NCBI GenBank assembly: GCA_965234335.1
Contig: OZ248425.1
Location: 62,001-126,000, forward strand
From: Leadbetterella lacustris
GTDB taxonomy: Bacteria > Bacteroidota > Bacteroidia > Cytophagales > Spirosomataceae
Direction of reading: 5' to 3'
Length of the DNA stretch: 64,000 nt
Part shown: positions 52,334 through 59,907 of the stretch, one piece after another
How the letters are laid out: each line of letters begins with the position of its first letter
Numbering within the stretch: the first letter of the stretch is position 1
The notes under the pieces: generated by a model
The model's database searches: none
Seen by the model: only the letters and a program-made list of their open reading frames with translations
What the model was told of the DNA's origin: nothing
Made by a program: the position numbers and the translations under genes

Positions 52334-53817
52334 ATATTTTTAAAGCGTTCTTTTACATCATTTTTGGTCACTTTGCCCATCGCGTTTCGGGGTAGCTCGT
52401 CCACTACCAGATATTTACGGGGAGTTTTGTAGGGGGGCATCATGCCACGCATCCATTCGTTGAGCTGTTTTAAGTCCAAGGCCTTGTTGCGAACTACAAC
52501 AGCCGCCACCACCAATTCGCCCCATTCCTCGTCAGGAATTCCGACCACCGCACAGTCGTTTAGCTGCGGGTGTTTCCTTAAAACTTCTTCTATCTCCAAA
52601 GCCGAAATTTTATATCCGCCAGACTTGATAATATCCACCGAATCGCGGCCCAGAATGCGATAATAGCCGTTTTCTACTACGGCTACGTCGCCTGTTTTAA
52701 ACCAACCGTCTTCGGTGAAGGCTTTCTGGGTGGCTTCTGCTTTTCCCCAATATTCCTTAAAAACATTGTCTCCTTTTATCTGGATTTCACCCGGTATTTC
52801 TTCTTTTTCAATCAAGCCGTTTTCATCCATCAGTCTCACAGAAACCCCTGGGAGTGGATTGCCGATATAGCCAGCTTTTCGCTCGCCGTCATAGGGATTG
52901 CTGATGCCCATACCTATTTCGGTCATGCCGTAGCGTTCTAACAAAGTATGAGCCGATATTTCCTGCCATTTTTCCATGACAGACACCGGCAAAGCTGCCG
53001 AACCAGACACCATCAGCCTGAATTTCTTGAGATTTTCGGTTATCTGGGCTTTCTCCGTTTCTGGCAAATTATCCCAATAGGTAATGAGTTTAAAATAGAT
53101 AGTAGGCACTGCCATAAAGACATTGATTCTGCCCAAAGCAAATGCTCCAAAGAGTTTTTCGGGACTGAAGCCATCCAAAAACTCCACCGTAGCACCCGAC
53201 CACAAAGCACAAGAAATGACGTTGATAATGCCATGCACATGGTGAAGTGGCAACACACAAACGGTATGGTCAGCAGAAGTCCAATGCCAGGCGGCTACCA
53301 AAGTGCTTATTTGAGCCTGCAGATTAGCATGGGTTGAGACTACGCCCTTGGGCAAACTCGTGGTGCCGCTGGTGTAGAGAATCATGGCATTGCGTTCGGC
53401 AATTATCTCAGGCAACTGGCAAGTATCTTCTAACTGAAAATCAGTTATTCTATAAAAAACAAAAGTCTTAGCATGCACCAATGGCTTCAGTATTTCTTCA
53501 TATTCAGGCCCTGCTACGACTATTTCGGCACATGTATCTTCAATAACATATTTCAAGGAAGGCAAGGGATAGGTAATACAAAGCGGCACCGCCACACCAC
53601 CCGCCTGCCAAATGCCCCACTGAAAAGCCACATAATCAAACCCCGGAGCAACCATAAATGCCACACGTTTTTGGTGTAAATCTCCTGCTCCATTTAGGAG
53701 TTTGGTGGCTATTTGCGTAGATTTTGAACATAAATCTTGATATGAAAAACCTTTGCCTTTATCTAAAATGGCACGTTTGTCTCCTAAATTCTCGGCATTT
53801 AATATTAATTGAAGCAT
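52330..53817 (-). CDS. matB: Malonyl-CoA synthetase-like acyl-CoA ligase
   Basis: 495 residues of the AMP-forming ligase superfamily. P-loop motif MILYTSGTTSLPKGVV near 145, RYGMTEIGMG near 290, hinge DGWFKTGD near 370, and C-terminal catalytic lysine 482 in GKVTKND. Size and its place ahead of madL and madM (four-base overlap) make malonate the likely substrate: malonate plus CoA plus ATP gives malonyl-CoA. No malonyl-CoA decarboxylase gene is in the operon, so the product may feed fatty-acid synthesis. Substrate not proven by residues alone. Confidence 0.85.
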   Translation of the reverse strand: MLQLILNAENLGDKRAILDKGKGFSYQDLCSKSTQIATKLLNGAGDLHQKRVAFMVAPGFDYVAFQWGIWQAGGVAVPLCITYPLPSLKYVIEDTCAEIVVAGPEYEEILKPLVHAKTFVFYRITDFQLEDTCQLPEIIAERNAMILYTSGTTSLPKGVVSTHANLQAQISTLVAAWHWTSADHTVCVLPLHHVHGIINVISCALWSGATVEFLDGFSPEKLFGAFALGRINVFMAVPTIYFKLITYWDNLPETEKAQITENLKKFRLMVSGSAALPVSVMEKWQEISAHTLLERYGMTEIGMGISNPYDGERKAGYIGNPLPGVSVRLMDENGLIEKEEIPGEIQIKGDNVFKEYWGKAEATQKAFTEDGWFKTGDVAVVENGYYRILGRDSVDIIKSGGYKISALEIEEVLRKHPQLNDCAVVGIPDEEWGELVVAAVVVRNKALDLKQLNEWMRGMMPPYKTPRKYLVVDELPRNAMGKVTKNDVKERFKNI

Positions 53818-54256
53818 TCCTAAAAGTTATAATTCATATTACGAACAAGATTTTTACAATAAAATCAACCTAAAATACAAATGTAGTTTCAGAAATATCC
53901 TTTAGAAAACATTTACCAAAAAATGATTTATCATTATTCAAATAAATAATTTACGCTTGTCACTTCAACATCCTATCTTTTTCTAAAAATCCTCCAAAGG
54001 GCTAAATTAAGCCTACATTAAATAGCATTGTAACATTCTACCCAATGCTTGCACTATTCATATATACATGGTACTATTCCCATATTATCGTGGCATCCTG
54101 TAAAGAACTTTCATTTTCTACTATTTATACAATTGACTTGTATTCAATTTGTTCTGTACATTTGCAACATCAAAGGTTTTCTAGAACGGTAGATTTACTC
54201 GAGTACAAAAACAAGATTTAAATTTTTATCAAATTAGAAAACAAACAAAGAAAATT
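53818..54256. other. Intergenic, AT-rich, no gene seen
   Basis: About 440 bases between the divergent matB and the small secreted-protein gene. It is very AT-rich and has no long frame, no clear hairpin and no member of the repeat families. It must hold two promoters, but no confident TAnnTTTG element was fixed except a weak candidate near 54158 (TACATTTG). Confidence 0.45.
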
Positions 54257-54640
54257 ATGAAAAAGCTTATTTTAACAGTTGCAGTTTTGATGGGAGTATC
54301 AGCTGCAAACAACACTTTCGCCAACGACAATTTCAACAGAATCAAAATCGTTGAGATCAAAGCTGAAGCTACCGAGCTTCAAGTAAAGGCCCTCAAAGGC
54401 CTTAAGTTCCAATTGACCTTAGACCATCTCGATAAAAAAACATACATAGCTATCAAAGACGCAAGCGGAGAAGTATTCCACAGCGAATACGTTGCTAAAT
54501 CTACTACCTTCAGCAAGTTGTATGACTTGTCTGCTTTGATAGATGGCGAGTATTTCTTCGAGGTGGTTACTGGAAAAGAGAAATTAGTAAAAAACTTCCA
54601 GATAGCTACAAACGTAATACGAACTGCTACTGCCCAGTAA
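54257..54640 (+). CDS. Small secreted beta-rich protein (DUF3244-like)
   Basis: 127 residues: signal peptide 1-22 (ending TFAN) and a single beta-sandwich-like domain (FQLTLDHLDKKTYIAIKDAS, FHSEYVAKSTTFSKLYDLS, LIDGEYFFEVVTGKEKLVKNF) resembling the periplasmic DUF3244/secretion-tail-like folds of Bacteroidota. Expected in periplasm or outside; function unknown. A terminator follows at 54681. Confidence 0.7.
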   Translation: MKKLILTVAVLMGVSAANNTFANDNFNRIKIVEIKAEATELQVKALKGLKFQLTLDHLDKKTYIAIKDASGEVFHSEYVAKSTTFSKLYDLSALIDGEYFFEVVTGKEKLVKNFQIATNVIRTATAQ

Positions 54641-54680
54641 TAGTTTGACCTTGTAGCCGAATCTAAAAAACCTTTGAAGA

Positions 54681-54712
54681 AAAACCCAAGTTATAATAGC
54701 TTGGGTTTTTTA
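54681..54712 (+). terminator. Terminator of the small secreted-protein gene
   Basis: AAAACCCAAG, ten-base loop, CTTGGGTTTTTT. The right arm also encodes the last codons of the convergent TumE-like gene. Confidence 0.8.
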
Positions 54713-55062
54713 TTTAAAACTGTATTTATTAATATTATTATTTCCTCAAAACTAATGTCATGGCTTGTTGCTATTTCTCCATTTGGTAGATGTTTGTGGT
54801 GAGGAAATGTTTCGATATTTGAATGGTGCGGAGCATTATCCCATCTCGCTATCAATTCCCCTATTTTACTCTGCCAGTGAAATGAGTACTTTCTTCCTGT
54901 TTTTGAAAGATACTCTCTATAATGCAATTCAGATTCATCATTAAAAATCAATCTGATATTGATATAGAATGCATCAGTTGTATTTCGAAAATCATTGATA
55001 GTGTAAAATTGAACTAAAGATTGGTCATCAAGCCATTTGAAAATTTCCATGCTTAATTTCAT
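54691..55062 (-). CDS. TumE-like toxin (DUF6516 type)
   Basis: 123 residues with NIRLIFNDESELHYREYL, YSFHWQS, and ARWDNAPHHSNIETFPHHKHL, the hallmark of the TumE/DUF6516 family (histidine- and tryptophan-rich region). TumE-type toxins come with a TumA antitoxin encoded upstream; this gene follows such a gene with a 35-base overlap in the start region. Internal ATG (55050) would reduce the overlap. Mode of action in this family is not known to me. The stop lies inside the neighbouring terminator. Confidence 0.8.
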   Translation of the reverse strand: MKLSMEIFKWLDDQSLVQFYTINDFRNTTDAFYINIRLIFNDESELHYREYLSKTGRKYSFHWQSKIGELIARWDNAPHHSNIETFPHHKHLPNGEIATSHDISFEEIIILINTVLNKKPKLL

Positions 55063-55312
55063 CCATTTTAGTTAAGATTTCTTCCAAAAATTCTTGATAG
55101 GCTTTCCATTCGATATAGTCGTCCCAAGCATCAAAATTTTCTACAGAAGAACTATTGATTTCTGTTTCAAAAGCGTCAAAATCAAGCTTGTATTTATTTT
55201 GAAACAGCTCAACTTTTTCAATAATTACTTGCTTTTGAGCTGCATAATCAAGAAGAATCCAATTTCCAATCTGACTTTTAGAAAATATTTGCATCAAACT
55301 ATTTTTTATCAA
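55028..55312 (-). CDS. TumA-like antitoxin
   Basis: 94 residues, acidic and helical, no classical HTH; FLEEILTKMDEIKHGNFQMA at the end. It precedes and overlaps the TumE-like gene on the same strand, so antitoxin role is assigned by position. The upstream boundary: its ATG is about 120 bases from the divergent ffh promoter element. Confidence 0.68.
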   Translation of the reverse strand: MIKNSLMQIFSKSQIGNWILLDYAAQKQVIIEKVELFQNKYKLDFDAFETEINSSSVENFDAWDDYIEWKAYQEFLEEILTKMDEIKHGNFQMA

Positions 55313-55432
55313 ATTTAAATAAAGCGTATGATAATAGTACGTTTTTCATTCAAAAAATCTTTGTTAAACAACTTAGGCTTTCTTTAAAAACTTTAAAGTT
55401 TCATTGTTAAATTTTTTATCCCTCTTTTTTCT

Positions 55433-55440
55433 TAAATTTG
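55433..55440 (+). promoter_or_regulatory. Promoter -7 element of ffh
   Basis: TAAATTTG followed by CAC, 26 bases upstream of the ffh ATG. Confidence 0.6.
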
Positions 55441-55465
55441 CACCTCAATTTCTAAATAAACAGGT

Positions 55466-56782
55466 ATGTTTCAGAATCTTCAGGACAAACTCAACGGTGC
55501 ATTTAAGACCCTCAAGGGCAAAGGACGAATCACCGATGTAAATATAGCTAGTACAGTAAAAGAAATACGTCGTGCCTTGATGGACGCCGACGTTAACTAT
55601 AAAGTAGCCAAAGACGTAACAGACAGGGTAAAACAAGAGGCTATTGATCGCAAGGTGATGATTGCGGTGGAACCGGGACAGCTTTTTGTAAAAATTGTAC
55701 AGGAACAGTTGCAGGACCTCATGGGTGGTATGGCCCAAACGGTAAATCTCAAAGGTTCCCCGGCTGTGGTTTTGATAGCGGGTTTGCAAGGTTCGGGTAA
55801 AACTACTTTTTCGGGAAAATTTGCGGCGTATCTTAAAAAACAAGGAAAGCAAGTGATGTTGGTGGCCTGTGATGTTTATCGTCCGGCGGCCATCACGCAG
55901 TTGCAAGTACTTGGCGAGCAAATAGGCGTAGAAGTTTATGCTGAGCCAGATAACAAAGATGCCGTTTCGATAGCCAAAAATGGAGTAGCAGCAGCCAAAG
56001 TTAAAGGAAAAAGCATCGTGATTGTCGATACGGCTGGTCGTTTGGCAGTTGACGAGGTGATGATGAACGAGGTAGAAAACATCAAAAAAACCATTTCGCC
56101 TTCGGAGATTCTGTTCGTGGTGGATTCCATGACGGGTCAGGATGCTGTAAATACGGCTAAGACCTTCAATGAGCGTCTTGATTTTGACGGAGTTGTACTT
56201 ACCAAGCTAGATGGTGACTCACGTGGTGGTGCGGCACTTTCTATCCGTACGGTGGTGGAGAAGCCTATCAAGTTTATGAGTACGGGAGAGAAAATGGAAG
56301 ACTTGGACATTTTCCACCCTGATCGTATGGCCAGCAGAATCCTTGGCATGGGTGACGTGATATCGTTGGTAGAAAGAGCCCAGCAGGCTTTTGACGAAGA
56401 CGAAGCCAAAAAGATGAACAAGAAGATGCGTGAGAACAGTTTTGATCTCAACGATTTTCTTTCGCAGTTGGATCAAATCAAGAAAATGGGTAATATCAAA
56501 GACGTAATGGGTATGATTCCGGGCATGGGATCGGCGGTGAAAGACCTCGACATCAGCAACGATTCATTTAAGCCTATTGAGTCTATCATAAAAAGTATGA
56601 CACCTAAAGAGCGTGAACTACCCGACCTCATAGACGGAAGCCGCAGAAAGCGTATTGCTGGCGGAGCGGGTAGAACCATTCAGGAAGTAAACAACCTCTT
56701 GAAGCAGTTTGACCAAATGAAAAAAATGATGAAGAAGTTCAACAAAATGAGCCCAAGCGGCAAGTCCAGAATGTTTGGTTGA
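55466..56782 (+). CDS. ffh: Signal recognition particle protein Ffh
   Basis: 438 residues. N domain, then the GTPase G domain with GLQGSGKTTFSGK near 105-117, DVYRPAAITQL, VDTAGRLAVDE, TKLDGDSRGGAAL; the C-terminal methionine-rich M domain (RILGMGDVISLVERAQ; MIPGMGS; KMMKKFNKM) binds SRP RNA and signal peptides. It targets membrane and secreted proteins co-translationally. No SRP RNA gene was found in the window. Terminator follows at 56801. Confidence 0.97.
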   Translation: MFQNLQDKLNGAFKTLKGKGRITDVNIASTVKEIRRALMDADVNYKVAKDVTDRVKQEAIDRKVMIAVEPGQLFVKIVQEQLQDLMGGMAQTVNLKGSPAVVLIAGLQGSGKTTFSGKFAAYLKKQGKQVMLVACDVYRPAAITQLQVLGEQIGVEVYAEPDNKDAVSIAKNGVAAAKVKGKSIVIVDTAGRLAVDEVMMNEVENIKKTISPSEILFVVDSMTGQDAVNTAKTFNERLDFDGVVLTKLDGDSRGGAALSIRTVVEKPIKFMSTGEKMEDLDIFHPDRMASRILGMGDVISLVERAQQAFDEDEAKKMNKKMRENSFDLNDFLSQLDQIKKMGNIKDVMGMIPGMGSAVKDLDISNDSFKPIESIIKSMTPKERELPDLIDGSRRKRIAGGAGRTIQEVNNLLKQFDQMKKMMKKFNKMSPSGKSRMFG

Positions 56783-56800
56783 TTACGCAAAAAACATATT

Positions 56801-56839
56801 AAAAAAGCCGTTTTGAGAAAACTCCGAACGGCTTTTTTT
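56801..56839. terminator. Bidirectional terminator after ffh
   Basis: AAAAAGCCGTT, 14-base loop, AACGGCTTTTTTT, between convergent stops. Confidence 0.8.
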
Positions 56840-57740
56840 ATTTCTTAGAATAATAATAAAGTTTTGGAGGGTTAGGTGTATTTCCTCTCTCACTTATGGT
56901 ATAATAGCCTTTGGCCTGGTAGTCCCAACAGATAGATTCTCCTTGTGGTTCTTGAATATATGGTGCTCCGACGTCTCTAGTACGTGAAAGAGCCTGAAAA
57001 ACGGATTCGTTAGCTTTACGTTTCCAATAAAATACCGCAATATAAGTCTTGAGCAAAATTTCATTTCCGTCTGCAGAAATATCTCCACCAACAATGCCCC
57101 AATATGGAATTACGCCCATGTATTCAGCTTCAAAGGGTTGATTGACGGGTTGAGGATATTTAAGCCTAAAGACCTTAACGTTAAATTGATCCTTAGTAAT
57201 TACATACAAATCTTTGGTTTTTGAATCCAAGAGGAGTGTCTCTGAGTTATTTGACTCATTGTTTGGGTAAAAAAACTGAATGGCATCAACTTTTCCTACA
57301 AAATTCACACTCGAATTTGGCTCCTCAAACCTATAAATAGTATATTGCTTATGTACGTTTCCGTTATCTCCAATATCCGCGGCATAAATGTAACTTTTAC
57401 CAATTTCTGGTCCATCGCCTGTGGCTAAATCTTCCCAGTCGCGGTTATGACCATTGATATTTACAAATTTCTGATAAGAACCGTCTTTTGAAAACACATG
57501 ATAACCTGCGGCTGCCTCGCTATCATCTACAATGAAAAGACTTCCGAAATACAATCTAGAAGGAGCTATACCGGAAGCTTCATTCGTTTTGTCAAGAGGT
57601 GTATCGAATATTTGCGGAACCGAATTAAATTGAGTGGTTGAGTCCTTTAAAATAGGTTTAGGCTCACCACCATCACTGCCGAACAAAAAGCACGAATTTA
57701 AACCTAGACTTATGAGGATAAATACCAATAATCTCTTCAA
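56838..57740 (-). CDS. Lipoprotein, probable beta-propeller, unknown function
   Basis: 300 residues with lipoprotein signal LGLNSC (cysteine 17). The rest is beta-rich: ASGIAPSRLYFGSLFIVDDS, YIYAADIGDNGNVHKQYTIYRF, LLLDSKTKDLYVITKD and ICWDYQAKGYYTISER, suggestive of a six-bladed propeller. No catalytic motif recognised. Expected on the outer membrane or periplasmic face. It is separate from hemH, 61 bases upstream in the same direction. Confidence 0.75.
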   Translation of the reverse strand: MKRLLVFILISLGLNSCFLFGSDGGEPKPILKDSTTQFNSVPQIFDTPLDKTNEASGIAPSRLYFGSLFIVDDSEAAAGYHVFSKDGSYQKFVNINGHNRDWEDLATGDGPEIGKSYIYAADIGDNGNVHKQYTIYRFEEPNSSVNFVGKVDAIQFFYPNNESNNSETLLLDSKTKDLYVITKDQFNVKVFRLKYPQPVNQPFEAEYMGVIPYWGIVGGDISADGNEILLKTYIAVFYWKRKANESVFQALSRTRDVGAPYIQEPQGESICWDYQAKGYYTISERGNTPNPPKLYYYSKK

Positions 57741-57801
57741 ACTTCTGATTCTTTATTTTGGAAACGTAAAAAAGATTCCTTTCAATAAACTTTCAATAAA
57801 T

Positions 57802-58836
57802 TTATTTTTGGTGGCTATTTTCCAAAACCAATTCCTCGAGCAAATTCACCCAATTCTCCGAGTCATTAAGGCTCTCCACCAAATCCCATTTTTCTCCGCC
57901 GTGTTCCTCAAAAAGTTCTTTGTATTCGTCTCCAACTTCAATGGTCGTCTCCAAACAATCCGAAACAAAAGCGGGCGAAAATGCCAAGACACTTTTTATG
58001 CCTTTTTTGCCAAATTCTTCGATAACATCATCACTATAAGGCTTTATCCAAGGAGTACTGCCAAGTCTCGACTGAAAACTTGTAGTATATGTTCCCTCTT
58101 TCAAACCTAACTCTTTCACCAAAAGACGAGTAGTTTCAAAACACTGGGCTCGGTAGCAATGTTGGTTTTTCTCTGTAATGTTGTCACAACAAGTTCCAAA
58201 CTTACATACATTGTGACAATCTCCTTTGGTTATTTGTCGCTCAGGTATGCCGTGGTAAGAAAACAGAAAATGCTCATAATCAAACTTTTCCATGTGTTTG
58301 CGGGCATTTGCTGCGAAACCAGCTATAAATTTTGGATAATCATAGAAGTTATTGACGATTTTTATTTCAGGTATCACCAACCATTTCGATAGGACCTCCA
58401 TAACCTTTTGATACACCGATCCGCTAGAGGCCGAGGCATAATGCGGAAACAAAGGAATAACGATTAAATCCTTAATACCTGAGGTTTGAAACTCATCCAA
58501 CTTGGACTGAATAGAAGGGTTTTGGTATCTCATGGCCAACTTTACAATATATTGGTCGCCCAATTTTGTTTGTAAGTCACGCTCATTGGCTAAGCCGTAA
58601 ATCTTAAGTGGAGAACCGTTTTCTGTCCACAATTCTCTATATATCTTGGCCGATTTAGGTGATCTAAATGGAGCAATAATAGCATTGACCAACAACCACC
58701 GGGGTACCGCCGGTATGTCCAACACCCGCTCGTCCCACAAAAACTCTCTTAAATATTTTCTAACATCTGGCACACTAGGTGAATCAGGCGTTCCTAAGTT
58801 TACCAACAATACGCCCGTTTTTAACTCTTTACTCAC
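57802..58836 (-). CDS. hemH: Ferrochelatase
   Basis: 344 residues, full length. It inserts iron into protoporphyrin (or a coproporphyrin) in haem synthesis, at the inner membrane. The catalytic histidine is H205 in SYHGIPERQ; second part LGSTPWIKPYSDD; glutamate in ETTIEVGDEY. An internal cluster of six cysteines follows the histidine (217, 221, 226, 227, 237, 242), which could hold an iron-sulphur cluster. It overlaps the stop of the upstream secreted-protein gene by four bases. Confidence 0.94.
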   Translation of the reverse strand: MSKELKTGVLLVNLGTPDSPSVPDVRKYLREFLWDERVLDIPAVPRWLLVNAIIAPFRSPKSAKIYRELWTENGSPLKIYGLANERDLQTKLGDQYIVKLAMRYQNPSIQSKLDEFQTSGIKDLIVIPLFPHYASASSGSVYQKVMEVLSKWLVIPEIKIVNNFYDYPKFIAGFAANARKHMEKFDYEHFLFSYHGIPERQITKGDCHNVCKFGTCCDNITEKNQHCYRAQCFETTRLLVKELGLKEGTYTTSFQSRLGSTPWIKPYSDDVIEEFGKKGIKSVLAFSPAFVSDCLETTIEVGDEYKELFEEHGGEKWDLVESLNDSENWVNLLEELVLENSHQK

Positions 58837-59564
58837 TTTATTAATTCTGGTTTTTTAAAATCTGTAAAAACACTTTCGTCAAGTTTCTGATAAACCGCTA
58901 TATCAGTCAACTTTCTTTCTCCTCTGTCGCCGGAAAGCAATATTTTGCTGTACATTTTATAATCTTTCCAAGGCATTGTAAATCTTGGTTTTTGGTCGGC
59001 AAAATTACCAAAATGACTCCATTGTGTAATCAAATGTGATTGCTTGTCGAAATAAATCCAATATTTATTATTTGGAGTTACACCGACTTCTTTAAAGGTC
59101 ATTTCTAAATATTCGGCTTCGTTTCCATCAGCTGTTTTAGCCTCACCCAAATATTTGAGACTTACTCCTGGGTCGCTTAGTTTCCAAGGCATCACTAGCC
59201 AATAAGAGTGGTTTATCCAAATTCTCTTGGCTTCTTCCAAAAACTTGTTCAGGCTGTCAGGATGCGTTTGCTCAACACCTTTTTTCCAAATTTTACCCGT
59301 CTTGTCGTTTATATTGAGGATATACACCGAATTTTCTTTCAAAAAATCAATTCTTACACGACTTTTGTGTTTGTCCCAAGTCAAAGACTGGTTTCCAAAA
59401 AAAGTCCAATGTAGGTATCGGGTTTTGTCGTAGTTTTTTTGGCCACCCATGGCTTCCAAAACCTTAGCTTTTAGTGTTTCTACGTCTTGTGCACGCAGTT
59501 GGCTGCCCGAAACCAACAGTAGCATAACGAAAGATATTTTTTTGAGAAAACTGTATTTTGTCAT
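58833..59564 (-). CDS. Secreted DUF6503-like protein
   Basis: 243 residues: signal peptide ending LRAQ (25), then VEALG-type start VLEAMGGQKNYDKTRYLHWTF and beta-rich LolA-like pattern (WKKGVEQTHPDS, KYWIYFDKQSHLITQWSHFG, PWKDYKMYSKILLSGDRGER). I take it as a member of the Bacteroidota DUF6503 family, with unknown role. Translationally coupled with hemH (ATGA overlap). Confidence 0.75.
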   Translation of the reverse strand: MTKYSFLKKISFVMLLLVSGSQLRAQDVETLKAKVLEAMGGQKNYDKTRYLHWTFFGNQSLTWDKHKSRVRIDFLKENSVYILNINDKTGKIWKKGVEQTHPDSLNKFLEEAKRIWINHSYWLVMPWKLSDPGVSLKYLGEAKTADGNEAEYLEMTFKEVGVTPNNKYWIYFDKQSHLITQWSHFGNFADQKPRFTMPWKDYKMYSKILLSGDRGERKLTDIAVYQKLDESVFTDFKKPELIK

Positions 59565-59690
59565 ATTTTTTATTAATTAAAATGCCTTATTTTGGTCTTC
59601 AAAAATGAGCGAATATCTTAAAATCAGAATATATTCTGCAAATTTTCGCTAGTAAACTAATCTCGAACTCAATTTATAAAAACAGCAATC

Positions 59691-59846
59691 ATGAAACAAG
59701 GCACCAACAATTTAGAAAACTCAAACACTTATTCTGGCTTAGGTATCAAGGATTGCCTACGGTTGATAGGCATTAAGGAACTAACAGCTAACATTTACGC
59801 GGTTCCTCGGGGCAAAAAGCCGAAATCTGAGTTGCTGCCAGCTTAA
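59691..59846 (+). CDS. Small protein, 51 residues, unknown
   Basis: ATG at 59691 to TAA at 59844-59846, followed 31 bases later by a strong terminator. The peptide begins MKQGTNNLENSNTYSG and has IKDCLRLIGIKELTANIYA in the middle and KKPKSELLPA at the end. Not recognised. It lies between two minus-strand genes, so it would be the sole plus-strand gene of this stretch. Chance or small RNA remain possible. Confidence 0.45.
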   Translation: MKQGTNNLENSNTYSGLGIKDCLRLIGIKELTANIYAVPRGKKPKSELLPA

Positions 59847-59877
59847 AATCTTCTCAAGCCAATGCGTTTTATATAAC

Positions 59878-59907
59878 AAAAACCTCTTCAGGAGGTTTTT
59901 GTTTTTT
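59878..59907. terminator. Terminator between the 51-residue gene and purF
   Basis: AAAAACCTC, TTCAG loop, GAGGTTTTT, with T-rich sequence on both sides. Confidence 0.8.
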
